Shown piece after piece: positions 11,101 through 23,900 of a stretch of 64,000 bases of DNA. The notes beneath the pieces are model-generated. The model made no database searches, had not been told where the DNA came from, and saw only the letters and a program-made list of their open reading frames with translations. The translations under genes and the position numbers were made by a program. This stretch comes from Alitta virens (taxonomy: Eukaryota > Annelida > Polychaeta > Phyllodocida > Nereididae). Where the stretch lies: positions 72,579,829-72,643,828 of the forward strand of contig OW028573.1 of NCBI GenBank assembly GCA_932294295.1. Direction: 5' to 3'. Each line of letters begins with the position of its first letter. The stretch's first letter is position 1.

Positions 11101-14100
11101 TTCACTCTTTTGTGTTGTGCTAATGAGACGGAACCTGTATCTTTATTTTTTTCCAGATGGGGTGGAGAGTCATCAACGCTTCCGAATGGTTTGATTTATG
11201 AAGGCATCAGCTCAGAACCTCAAAAGGTTGGCATCAAAATTGTACAATAACAAAAATTTATATAGAGAATGAATGCTCAGTGACATAATTGTACATATCT
11301 GTTGAAATGTACAAACACAACGTAATAACCACAATACAAATACATACTTGCATCCATCCAAATCATTGCAAATATTTAACTGATATTTGAATTCAATAGC
11401 ACTTTCCATACCCCTAAAAACATGAATGTACAGTATGTCCCCGAGCTGATCTGGTTTCATCAATCCATCACCCATATCCCATTACGCAAGTAAAATGTGC
11501 AAGCTCATTATTGATATTTATAAAAAACATTTAGGCTTTCCTTGCAAATGCTGGACAAACTCCAATTGTGTATGTGATTGATTCAACTTTGGGAATTACA
11601 CATAACAAAGGTACGTTATGAGCATATGTAAGAAGGTTAAGTTTTAGAATTAAGTATAGTTTCAGTTTATTTCTTCATTATTTAGGAAAGGAAAGTTTGG
11701 GTAATGGTCTATTACTTTTTGTCCCAAAAAAGCTTCTCTAAAATCATCATAATATATATATATAAATAACATTCAAAGAAAAAGTGCTGCCCATTTTCTA
11801 TTTTGTCACTTGCACAAAAGTAACATTATCTATATACTCTAATGGGACTTGGCTGTAGCGACCAGTCTCTATTTGTAAGGGAATTATGCCAAAGCGAAAT
11901 TGATTAAGAAGAACATGTAACAATTTGAGATATTTTCACTACACATTAGGATGGTCTAACACAGTAACACACTACATGACCTAGTGGTGCCTTTTGATGG
12001 TCACACTGACATATCTCAGTTATGGAAAACATAAATGTCTTCAAAATGTAGCCCCACAAGGCTGCCCTTTTTCTGTTATCACATGATAAATGCATGCAAA
12101 AAGTGGGTCAATTGGAGAAGATCTGCAGGTTGCTAAAGTTGAATTTTGTAGGCCTAAGTACTACAGTTAGTTTCAGTAACCTATTCCTTGCTGCAGCTTC
12201 AACTGGCTAAAGCCAGCTCCTTCTGTCTACTCCTAGCTTATAGTCGGTGTACACCTACAAATATTGCAAACAATTATTAACCTTGGCAAATGTAAGAAAT
12301 TTATTTAAATATCATAAATATATATTTGCAGTAGACATGCATCTTTTTAACAAGAAATTACAAATATGAATAACTCTCAACTTATGCTGCATGTACATTA
12401 AGATCCAGCTTTGAGTAACCAGCTATAGCCAGATAGAAGAAGTTATTTAGCTTTGTCTAGGTTTAATTTGACAGGCCGTTTTTAATGAAACTAACTGTGT
12501 ATATATGGTGTTGAATTTAACATGCACAGAGCAACAATGAATAATTTCATTTCATTCTAATTGACTTGGTATGTCTTATTTTAACTGAATTTAATTGGCT
12601 ATCAACAGGTAAAATGCCATGAGTCTGTAGGCTAGGTATAGACTTAAGCATCTTTTATTGCCTACTTGTCAGAACAAGAATTGCGTAAACTCAGCACTTG
12701 AACATCTAATCATTCTGTAATTTCATTGTTAGACCTTAAAATACCATAAGCCAGCCTACAGATTATAAGAGAAATTGAATAATTTACTTCAGATAAGTAA
12801 ACGAGCAAAACATAATTGGGTCACTGGGCCGTTTGGTGGGCTTGATTCTGACTGATGTCTAGTTCGCTTCAGTGGCTTACAGTTGGTAGAATTGATATGC
12901 AAACTTTCCATTCACTTGCTAAGTGAAAATTGCATGAAGAGTGAAACTTAGGCTTCCTTGATGACTCATACTGGCATTCATGGCAATGGATAATCCTGTA
13001 CTCACTGAAGTTTGTCACTAGAGACAAGGTTTGACTACAGTGACATCACCTGCCCTCTAGTGATAAAAAAAAAACTAACATTGATAACCCTTTCAATGAG
13101 TCATAATTACCTTATGAGTAGTAGAAGTAGCAATTTTATTTTATTAACCATAAGTGGATGGCAACCAGAAAAAGCCAAGTCTTATCAGGTTGGTTGCCTT
13201 TACAGAATCAGGTTTGGATTATATAAAAATAATGAAGGTCAATATCCATTTATAACAGGTATATAACCACTGATGATGTATTTTTTGATGCTTTTGTTTT
13301 ATGCTTTTTAATGTTTTGAAATCATGATTGTTTTGTTGCTGAAAATTATGAGTCATCATGGGATATAAAAACTACAGTAAAACAAATAGGATTGTGACTC
13401 ATTAATGCAGTTTTTAGCAGAAGAAGACAAGGAAAGTTTACATATCGATTCAACAGGTCAATCACATGCATATTCACCAAGCTGACGTACTTAAGTGCTC
13501 TCAACTAATTACAACAGGATGTTTTCATTATGTAAAAACCTGAATATTAGTGAAGAAAGGTACGTTGTTAGTGATATGGCAGTAAATGGACTCTGAGAGC
13601 TTCTGAGTAACACCGGTCGAAAACAACACTTAATGCTATCAAAGTTTTAGCCTCCGAAGTCTTGAAATAAAATAAAAAAACACATTTAGGGCAGGCCGGT
13701 TGGGCCGGTCGGGTGGGCGTAACACTTACGTTTCCAGAGCAGAACTCTTAACACTATGGCAATTGATAATATATAGTTCCTTAAGTTTCCAGCTAAGAGT
13801 AATCAGCGTGCAAAAAATATTTTTGACTTATGAAGGCATTCAAATGGATGTGTTTAGTATCATTCCATACAAAATAAACCTTTAAGATTTGTATTTATTT
13901 GTATTTAGACTTTATTATGTAAATACAAACCTTAAAAGGTTTATTTTGCATGAAATTAAACCCAACATCTTTATGTGGCATACCATTGTTGCTGAATTTC
14001 CTATATATTCCTTAAGTGGGCATCTCACATAGCCGGAAACGTCAACGTAAAGCGCCTTATCGGCCACGTAAAGCGTTCCATGTGTTTACATTAGGTTTAC

Positions 14101-16204
14101 GTTGGCTTACATGGGTTTACTTCGCCTTCCGTGAAGTTCCGTCGCTGTTCTGTCTAATTCAGGCTGTAGCAGTGATGGAATTTTAATGGCCCGGAAAAAT
14201 TATAACGCTAACAAAATAGGATATCTTGGACTCTTAAGTTAGCATTGTGTAACAGTCCATAACTGAGATATGTCAGTGTGACCATCAAAAGGCACCACTA
14301 GGCCATGTAGTGTGTTACTGTATGAAATTGTATTAGGGTAAGTGCATTAGTTAAAGAGTTCAGCTGTTATTGCCACAATTATACTTACCATCTTCGCTTA
14401 TATACTTTTTCTTAAACAATTAAAAATAATTTATCAGGATACATAGGCAGCAGACAAATTATTGATCTGTTGTGCAATGTAAATATCCACACAAATCAAT
14501 AATTCATTATGTCAACATGATAATATATCATTGAACATTGAAATATTCATATAATGTCAATGAGGAATACAATACAGCTGTAGATCGTTAATCGGTTATC
14601 TTATCCTTGGAAGTCCAGCCTATTTGCCACAGCAGGGATTCTTTAATTTAAAAATAAGTTTTAGGGGCAAGTTGTTGAACTAGACACCGATTTTCAGTTA
14701 GTTCCTTTTAGCAGCATCAACTAAAGATTCACTGTATCACAATGTGCTTTATGTATGTTAACCTAGTGAATACTCCACCTAGAATGTTTTTCTAATATTC
14801 TGAGAGGGATATTACCAACAAAAATGTCAGTTAACTCCCTCCTGAATACAAACTGGACTTGTCTTGCTTAAAAACAAACAATCAAACAAATTGGTAAATA
14901 TGTCTAATGGAGTATAAGTTAAATCCTCATACTTGTAGTTAACTGACATTTTGTTGCTTATATATATAACCAACAAAAATTTTAATTAACTCCTATTCGG
15001 GATATAACTATTACGAACCAATACGTTAGTTATTAACATTAAAAACGATTTTTATCTGCAGGAGCACAGCCTCATCTAAATGATGTAATGATGTATATGC
15101 CGTACTACCATCGCGAATTTGTTATTGCCATCAGAAATGGCCCATCTTTGAAGGATTATGGTTTGCCTCTTTTTTTGTTTCTTTTTTTTTTTGGAAACAC
15201 TTTAATTTTTTATAGATTCTTAGACTTAATTGAATAATTTCAATCTCTGGAAAAAAAAGCATATACTTAACTTCCTGTATTTATCGTGTATTTCCATTTG
15301 CCTGCATTGCAGTTACGAAGACCAATGATTCTGACCTTACTCATGCCTACAACCAAGCAGTAGGTGCCCTGGTCGAGTTCAGATCTTCTCATATTCGTCT
15401 GGTGACAAGGTTGGACTTATCTCTACATTTATTTGTTATGAAACACTAGGGGTCACCAGTCGAAAAGTTCCCCATGTGAAAGTTTTATAAGGAACTAATT
15501 CAGTAGCATTACGACACATTTCATGAAAAGATAACTTCACTGTTTCAGACAAATGGTGCTACCATCCAAAAAGGAAACCAAAGTTCGGGCAGCAAAGCAA
15601 GTTGCAGCAAGAGCAGAGGAAATTCCAGGTGCATTGCATGTTTCTAACGACATTATACCAATAGTCCAAAATTGATATAATGGCGTAGGGAAAATTTATA
15701 TTGGCTGAGACGACACACCATTCACCATTGCAATATACACTACAGCCATCCAATATACTCTGCTGCTGTACAACGTACACTCATGCTGGATGACAATGGG
15801 AGGACTCGTTTTACGAACCGAGAGCATCAATAGGGTGACCCGGGTGGTTTCTGCTAGGCTCTGTCGGCTGGGCCCCAAATCGAGTTCTCCCAATGAAACT
15901 TTCTGATTGGCTCAACAGCTGCGTGGAGTATTTTATTTTCCCAATACACAAAAGTACCTAAACGAAAGAGTAAATTGATCAGCATGATCAATTGTGTGGT
16001 ACATTTCGTACTTTTATTTGTCAGTAAAATTTAGCTCAATTCATTTTATTTGTTGTGATTGACAAAAGTGATCAATGCTAAATATGTTACTGAAATGACC
16101 AGGTCTTCTGCATATAGATGCAATTGAATTTTTTTTTGTTTTCAGGTGGTATTGGATTTTTGAAGAGCATTAGGGATGACACATCTTCCCAGGTATTATC
16201 ATAG
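8160..16204 (+). CDS. Indoleamine 2,3-dioxygenase-like protein, paralogue 1 (IDO-1)
   Basis: A haem protein family that opens the indole ring of tryptophan, the first step of the kynurenine pathway, in the cytosol. Twelve coding exons: 8160-8231, 9459-9554, 9881-10134, 10418-10517, 10620-10734, 11025-11076, 11157-11226, 11535-11610, 15062-15160, 15313-15409, 15549-15628, 16146-16204; 389 residues, close to the usual ~400. All phases join. The start was chosen because MAKVPELADYHVS aligns with the family N-terminus and with IDO-2. Family marks: CYVWQDGD, LSNWRKIDPN, GLIYEGI, LANAGQTP (for GGSAGQSS) and MYMPYYHREF, whose His is the proximal haem ligand. Phe-Phe matching human F226/F227 is kept in YFFFAMGP, but the residue matching Arg231 is Gly. 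Donor of intron 5 is GTCAGT. Activity on tryptophan is therefore uncertain; a haem or oxygen-binding role, as in abalone IDO-derived myoglobin, is an alternative. Confidence 0.92.
8655..9246. mobile_element. MITE in IDO-1 intron 1 (GTGGCCGAGGAGT ends)
   Basis: The left end GGTGGCCGAGGAGTTCACTT and the complement of the right end AGTGGCCGAGGAGTACACTT form terminal inverted repeats that go on imperfectly for ~40 bp. A second, internal hairpin lies at 8882-8985, where TACAATCTTGAGTT meets its complement. The right part repeats words such as CTTTCGTGGTR. No coding potential; the small open frames at 8485-8876 come from this element. Flanking TAT/ATA could be a short target duplication. Confidence 0.7.
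9643..9705. repeat. GATA/AATA-type microsatellite in IDO-1 intron 2
   Basis: Runs of ATAGATAAATAGATAGATA form an imperfect tetranucleotide repeat. Confidence 0.8.
11945..14345. mobile_element. Large foldback-type repeat in IDO-1 intron 8
   Basis: The 3.45-kb intron 8 holds a ~64-bp inverted repeat: CTAGTGGTGCCTTTTGATGG at about 11980-12001 and its complement at about 14280-14312, with matching flanks. The right half (13690-14345) includes AGAACTCTTAACACTATGGC and ATACAAAATAAACCTTTAAG. It matches 36230-37010 in CNT-A intron 5 at high identity over several hundred bases. A stretch at 14024-14040 (GCATCTCACATAGCCGG) matches the end of the element at 46344-46955. No open coding frame, so non-autonomous. 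The exact boundaries are inferred. Confidence 0.6.
14818..14962. repeat. Inverted repeat in IDO-1 intron 8
   Basis: CAACAAAAATGTCAGTTAAC at 14818 pairs with GTTAACTGACATTTTGTTG at about 14938, giving a ~19-bp stem and a ~100-bp loop. A related CAACAAAAATTTTAATTAAC follows at 14973. It looks like the end structure of a small MITE. Confidence 0.6.
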
Positions 16205-17279
16205 ACAGTTCCATCCACTTCGTACATTTGCTGTTGTCTCTGAATGCATTTGATTTGTGTGTGGGTGTTAATATGTGTGTTTCCATTATTAGATTTATCA
16301 TTTGTGTTATATGAATCATGCATATTAAATAGATTCTTAAAAGGTCGCATGCTGTTTTATTCATTATTTTTTAGACAGATATTTGACTTATGTCACCTGC
16401 TGACCTCAAACTTTACATTCATATTATATTTATTGAAATGTAAATGTCTGCAAACAATAAGTTTATGTAATTCTTAATGCTTTTATTATTATAATTCATA
16501 TTTCTTTGCTGTTGTGTGAAGTTCAACGGGTTGGTGGCCTAGCCAGTGGGGTTAGTATTAGCTAGCAGGTGAAAAACATAAGGATGTTGCTAATTTTAAA
16601 CTTTCTAACGGACAGAAATATGCCATCTTTTCCCAAAATTGCCCCTGAAAGTCCTAGGCTTGCTGGCAAAGCTGGTAGAGCTGTGGGTGAAACGCTTGAT
16701 TGTTGTGGTTCTACATTGTATCATATCAAGTACACCATTTATGTGTGTGATTAAAGATTAAATATATAAAGTAACGAGTGAAAAATATGAAAAATTCATA
16801 TTTTACCAAACTTCTATATCTTAAATACTATTATAGCTACATGCATGCACTTTGGCTATTAAATGATTAATTATAGTACTTTTACTTTCAAGACACTACC
16901 TTGCCCCTCACTTGCCTTTGTCAATGGGTGTTTGGACTATTATGTCTATGTACAGTTGCCCCCCTATATGGATCTTGCCCCCCCCCCCTCCCACTTCGGG
17001 CTTATGTGCTAGCTTTGCATAAAGAAAAAGAAAAACATATATAATACAAATAATTCACATTTGAAATGAAAAATTAATGATAGTAAGGTAGAGTAGCAGT
17101 GGTGAGTGAAACCTTAATGGAAATATTATAAAGAAATTTGCGAGAGATCACATGATTTGTTTTATATATATATATGCATGTCACATTTACTTTAAAAGTC
17201 ATAAAGAAAGGTGAAAGTTCTTTAACTAACATAAACTTGACTTTGTCTTGCATCAAATATCTCATCAAGATATACACCA
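16205..17279. other. IDO-1 3' flank, no gene recognised
   Basis: AT-rich sequence. ATTAAA near 16755 is a possible weak polyadenylation signal for IDO-1. A C run occurs at about 16977-16988. The short open frames (for example 16569-16754) have no recognisable content. Confidence 0.4.
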
Positions 17280-17640
17280 GTGTTAATAACTAAATCTTCT
17301 GACATTATTACCTTCCACTTCTCATTGATATCTTTTCTCAGGAAATCTTTACAACAGTTGATACAAAGTCTCTCCTGTAGTTTTCATGGAAATTACATTC
17401 AAACATGAAAAGAGCTTCATCCTCAACCTGTTGTTCAGTACACAGAGTACAGACTCCTTATTTTATCGGCAAAGAGCGCCACCTGCCTGTCTCAATTGCT
17501 AATGGGAGTATACACATTTTTGATAATTTTGCTGAGAGTGACCTTCTTCTACTCAATATTTTAACCACATGTTTCAATAGAAAATGCAGTTTTCAAGGTC
17601 ATATCAGTTCTTAATTTTGGGAACCTAGGCATTTCTTGAA
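17280..17640 (-). mobile_element. LINE ORF2 C-terminal remnant
   Basis: Read on the minus strand, pieces in shifted frames give PLAIETGRWRSLP, then VCTLCTEQQVEDEA and LFMFECNFHENYRRDF. These are the typical end of a non-LTR ORF2: a basic 'IETGRW' stretch, a CXXC pair and the VEDE-xxF-xxC motif. At least one frameshift and stops are present. The LINE at 31460-33150 carries a recognisable version of the same region. Confidence 0.6.
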
Positions 17641-20600
17641 CTCTTTTGAAACCTTCTTTTTGAAGGAACATTGCCCATGCTATGATTTTAATAATCCATG
17701 GGCTATGTTCCATTATTATTATAAGCATGATGCAGTCCCACCTCTGACAGCGAATGTTTAATTTCTGCTGCCCAACCTAAAGAGGGAGTTATCAGTTACT
17801 GCGCCCACACAATTGTTATTGATATACATAATCAATGTTGAAAAATAGAAAAAAAAAACTTACAAGAAAAGCTCTCTTTAAAAAAGACGCCTGTATCAGA
17901 ATTGGTTAATGTAGTCTAGACATGCAAAAAAAAAATGAATTGATCTTTTTTGTACAGACTAAAGGGTCTTATTTGCAGGTAACAGATACTGACTAGGTAT
18001 CATGTCAAAATATTACAATCAATTAGTATAGTTCAAAAACATTTATGTCTTGGTCTTTATTGCCCAACGTGCTATAAAATGTACCTTTCCATGGATCCTC
18101 GCTACTCTTGCATAGCTACCCAAAACTGTCTGCAAATTTTTTTAATTTCCTGCTATTAAGTTGCATAGAATTTTATCTAGTTCTTTTTTCACTATATTAT
18201 AAGTACCTAAAATACTTTTAGTACTCTGTAATTTGCAATCTAAAAAACTGTCTGTTCAGAAAAATTTGAAATGTTTTGCAAATCAACATACATAATTCAT
18301 AGGTTCAATGAGTGTAGAATTTGTTTAACTGCATATCTGCTGTTTAAAACGGTTTGAGAAATTATTTTATTTTAACATTGGGCCTATTTGTAATTAATTA
18401 CAGCAGTGTACAGCTTAAATCAGACTAACATGGATGAGTTCATTGATGTTTGAGAGGGGAACTGTAAGATTTAATAAATACCCATTTCAACAGTGATGTC
18501 ACAGCTAATTTAAACAAACCTCAGAAGATTATTTGTAAAACCAATCTTTGTAAGTATCTCTATCTCTATGAGTTCTGCTAATTATAGGATATGTTATGGA
18601 TTGAGATTCTGATACAAAAAATCGATAAACAACAATCCATAAAGAGTATGAGTTCAACATGAAATTTAAAAAATGTGTAAGGTGAGTGCAAAGAGAACAC
18701 TGAAACAGGATGTTCTTCCTCACAAAACGTTTGATATTCTACTTGTCTAATCTAAGTGTTCATTATATTTAAAAAAAAAATTATTGGGTTTTGTATCAGG
18801 ACAAGCAAAACACCAACACATTTTTGTACATAATGAAACTTTGAATTTTGAATATCGGACGAAAATTGAAGGAGCTGCGTAATAAAATGTTTTACGAAGC
18901 GATGACATCCACTATAACTGACAGTGATATTTGTCAGTGATATTTGATATTCTAAAATGAAATGGTGATATTGGTTTATTTGCTGTAAGCCCATTGGATG
19001 CAGCAACGTGCGTATGATATGCTCTTAGCAATGGTTGCAGTGAGTGGCTTCGTCTTCAGAGTAATAATTAAGTTTTATTAGGAGAAATAACTATTGTTTT
19101 TCTCAGAGTGTGTCTGTGACATATAAAGGAATTAATGATGTCACAGTTAGTACTATAATTAGAAACCATGTCTTTCTTTATGAAATTCCTAAAACCAAGG
19201 ATATGAGTGTATACCTTATAGTATCTCATTGAAAAAAGCCTGAAAGAGGCCATTGACACATACAATATACGTGTGAACAAAGAACCATATGATGTCATTA
19301 AATTATATGAGCAGTGTTGACCTTCATGTTCCTTTGGAAACAAATAAAGCATGAGATTTATTAAACACAGGACAAAGCTGTGCTATCAGGTCCTCAGAAT
19401 CAAGTGGAAATTGAAGAGTGATTCTACATAATTGCTACAGGGATAAGGAGGATTAAAGCACTCTGTATGATAAGTGGCGTCCTTCTTGTATTATTTGTGG
19501 CTCTTATAATTAGCTTCAGTACTATATGAAAGTGAAACTCGGAGGACAAACACGGCGCCAATCCACCAGTGATTATATCTTCTGCAGCAGGTATCAACTT
19601 TCATTCTTGCAATTTGTTATAGCGGTTAGATTAACTGTGATTGCAGAATTTTTAAAGATGTCATCTGGAGAAAGAAATCCAGACTTTACTGAGGAAGGGA
19701 GGGTTGGTAGTTTATAGTGCAAATTATAGTGCTTCCACTTTTCAAACTTCAATTTGACAACCGGTTTTTTTTTTGATAATAATGGAAATCTGGAGAGAAA
19801 AAAAACTGCTGAAAACTGTTTCCCACAATCGCTTACTTAGCATCCCATGTTTTCCAACGCAAGTCGGCAAGTACTGTAGAATTCAAGTGAATTATTCATA
19901 ATTTAGTAATTGATCATCTTATGAAATATTCTTTGAATAGAAGGCATTACGTACACCCAAAAATACACCTACACAATTGGGAAAATGAGCCAAACGGAAA
20001 CTCTTAGTTCGAACACCAAATAAGGAAATTAATTTATTGAATAGTCATCAGCAACGTAGATGTTTATCAGGCAAAATACATATTGACTGATGCCAATCAT
20101 GCCACACATGCACATGATAAATGTCATAATCACTATATTCATTATCTCCTCTAGCGGAATAGCATGAGACTGCTATTAATATTATTTGCCTAGAAGAGAC
20201 AGGAAAAATATACAAAAGATATAAGCATTTAAAAAGACCCTAGGTTTGAAATTGAAACTATACTCCATAAAAGCATTGGAACCTGGCAGACCTAAGGGAA
20301 ACTCCATGTATTTGAATATTGGCAATGATAGATTAAAGAGACATGTGTTGTATTTAAAGCTGCTCAAACAGCTATCATGAGTATACCCCGGGTGCTTCCT
20401 GGATGCAACATCATACCTAACAGATGTTAAAGAACTACTTTGTTTGCAGCTCTATAGCACTATGATTAATTTGCCTGATTTTTAGGTCGCGATGGGTCAC
20501 GGTTTACACTATTTCCGAAAATTATATTTTTTTTATTTGACAAGTATATAGACAAGAATGATCGTCAGCCGTCATCGCCAACAAAAAATAATTAATTTAA

Positions 20601-20921
20601 CGGCCTCTCAGCCAATCAGATGTCTCGAATCGTCAAAATAAGCATACGCAAAACGTCGTACAAGAGTTGCAACGCCAAAAACGGAACCAACCAAAGTTCA
20701 TAGTGCTTAGTTAAATTTAACGGGTGTAGTGATTGACCTACTTCAGCCTATCTCTCAACGCTTTAATATCCATAAGACCCTCATCAACGACCCAGACCTG
20801 ATCTTCTGAATTTAGCCATTCCCTGTCGATGCGTCTAAAAATCATATATTTAGCTAAATAAATTGTCTTTATATGCAGACAGAAACTAAATTGATTTTTT
20901 ATACTATATGCAGGTAGCATC
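17641..20921. other. Spacer between IDO-1 and IDO-2
   Basis: AT-rich, no gene recognised. It contains the dispersed repeat at 18491-18612. Just before the IDO-2 start there is CTATATGCAG at 20904-20913, which could be a splice acceptor for an upstream non-coding exon. Other open frames of 60-94 codons (for example 18752-19352 on the minus strand) show no domain. Confidence 0.45.
18491..18612. repeat. Dispersed repeat, copy 1
   Basis: About 120 bp beginning CAGTGATGTCACAGCTAATT and ending near ATGGATTGAGATTC. It is repeated at about 28222-28345 in the same orientation with roughly 90 percent identity by eye. The rest of the flanks differ. Unclassified interspersed repeat. Confidence 0.75.
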
Positions 20922-23900
20922 ATGACAAAAGTACCAGAACTTGCAGATTATCATATTTCACCAAGATGTGGATTTCTAGTTGAAGATCCGCTGGTAAGCT
21001 TTATTTGTTACATCAAAATATATCATTTCACATGAGTAGATATTACTTTCGCCCAGTTTCATACTGCTCAAGTATACAATAATTTTGTATATTGGTATAA
21101 TAATGTGTATTATTAGTTACATAACAAATATGCTAAGACATTGATTACCACCTAAAAGTGCTTTCTGAGTAATATTGCACTCAAATATGGCATCTCTGAT
21201 TAGAAATATGCTGATGATGAACAGTTAATTTTTTCATTTAGGCCTCTTATTAACCAGGAGATTTTATTCACAAAAATGGAAATGACACCAGGAAATTCTT
21301 GCTAGATAAAAGAAAACGTTAAACTTATCGGTATCCCACAGCAACTATAAGTAACATGAAAATTAACTCAATTCAAGTGCAGGATGCTACTATAAAATCA
21401 ACAGACAAGGTTAAAAACCTTGGAGTAATGTATGACAAAACAATGACAATGGAATCTCATGTAAACTACATGTGAAAAAAGGCATTCCTGAACATAAAGA
21501 ACATCTCAATGATTAGGAAGAGCTTGAATAAATAAGACACCAAAACAGCTGTGAATGCTCTAGTAACACCTATTTTGGACTGCTCTCTTGTATGGATAAA
21601 AGGGAAATATTTAAGAAAATTACAAGTAGCCCAGATTTCGGCAGCACGATTGATAGTTCCGGAATTGAATTCAAACTTCTCGACATGACTTGGAAACTCT
21701 CAATGATGAGGCACTATCATACATATCAAATCTTTTGAGAAAACAGCCTCAGCAAACAAATTTTAGAAGCAATGGCAATAACTTGCTCCTCCAACCTCAG
21801 TCCACTTTCCCATGCATTGCTCCTCACCTCTGGAACAAATTACCTGAAGATATCAATCGGATATCCATCAATGATGATTGAAGAGAAAGTTGGAAACTCA
21901 TCTATTCAGAACGGCCTATGAACAATAGGCTTTTGTAATACAAGCACCCGTGAGCAGAAACCATTTCTGAAACAAGCGCTATACAAATTTATTTATGTAT
22001 TATTTATTATTACCAATTTCTCTTGAGCTTTCTGTTGTGTTCTACAATTATGTATATAATGTGTAGGACTATAGGTAAGTTGATCTGTTCCATTCTCCTT
22101 ATGACGAAAACTGGTAGTCACCACAAATATCTGCAGAACGAGCAACACTTATCAATTAATATCCAGATGAATTTGATAATACTCAATGAATTATTATTAG
22201 TATTGTCATGTTTATATGTTACATTTATAGATTAAATATAAATGCACAAGTTAAATTAGAAATCAATATCTTACCTTATTAATTGGGATACTTATTCAAG
22301 ACTGCCTTAACTGGCTTCTTATCTCAAGAGGCAGCTATGTCATTCGCAACAGCCAATCAGAATGTAACTGAATACATAAGGAAATGCCCTGAGCTTGATG
22401 CCAATGCTTTTTTCTTGATGTCTAAGTGCTGTCATGATCACAGGGCTTCTTGCACATTTTCTGGTGTTCTTATATATATATATACATATATATATATATA
22501 GAGAGAGAGAAAATAGGTGTAAGAAACCCTGTGGTCATGATAGCAAATACCTGTGCATAGATCAATCATAACCAGTTCGGTTCATGCGTCGATTCACAAG
22601 TCTAGTCCTCCAAATTTTATCATCTTTGTATGTTATGTGGGTTCTGAAATGGATACTGGAAATGCATATATCTATCTGTACCAAATGAAATAGAGACTAA
22701 AAATTCTTATTTTGCATTCATGTTCTGTAATAGATGAAACTGTTGCAGGAAAATCTGCCGGAATACTTTGCACCATGGGAAACAACCGCAAAAAACTTGA
22801 TCACATTGTTCGAGGAGAGAAAATTGCGAGAAGTTGTTAACAATGTAAGCACCGAGTGGGATGTGTAGTTTTGATGTTATAGTTACCGTTATAGTATGTC
22901 TAATCACAAATGTCATGCCGGGGTAGGGGCCTAGCTCAGTGGTAGTGTGCTGGGCTTCCAACCACTAGGTTCTGGGTATGTGGGGTTCGATTCCCGGTCG
23001 AGCCTAAGTTGGATGGCTGTTTCATCCATCACCTCATTGCCATGGTCCCTGCCTGTCCTAATTAGCCCATCAGGTGCAGGATACAGGACGTAAACCTTGT
23101 TATGTCAGAATAGTGCCAGCCAACATTGGCCCATGTGATAGTATATGTATGGCCAGATGTGGGTGGAGTGGAAGCACTATGAGGTGGAAGTGCTTTTACT
23201 ATAAATAATGATGGAGAATATTTTGGTACATTTAACCTTGCATTTGAGATAATGTTAGTTTTGATTCTATTTCGATTTTTAACAAATAATTTCAGTATTT
23301 ACTCGATCATTGATGTTAGTTAAATGTTTTAATTTTATTTATTATCATAACAGATGCCCCTTCTTGACCACACAAAACTAAGAGGGTACAGACAAATTCG
23401 ACTTGGCTATGCTTGTCTATGTTTCATCACTAACTGCTACGTTTGGCAGGATGGAGATGACGGGGTTGTTAAGAGTCTTCCCCGTCAGGTGGCGATACCT
23501 CTTAGTGCTCTTGCAGCATATGTGGGATCCAAACCAGCTTTGGGTCATGCAGCGTTGATGAGTGCCAACTGGAAGAAAATTGATCCCAATGGGTACGTCA
23601 GGAGACATCCACAAAGTTCTTATTTAAAAAACGCTGACGTGCTATTGGTGTACATCGGTTTATTTAATTCTGGCTTTTACTTATTTAAAAGCTTGTAATG
23701 ATACAAGTTTTCTTTTGTTCTTTTTTAGCTCAATGGATTGCAGGTAAGAGACAACATTCAAGCCCTGAAACTGAAAAAATGTGTACAATTGGCTTTACTG
23801 TGAAAACACTCGTTTTATGAATGTGTACAATCTGAAATAACACGATGGATGAGTTAAGCCTTAAGAGGCGTTCACACTGTCACCTATAAGACCTACGTAT

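Noticed and set aside
17405..17614. 69-codon plus-strand frame as a gene
   Set aside because: The opposite strand reads as the C-terminal region of a LINE ORF2; the plus frame is its shadow.
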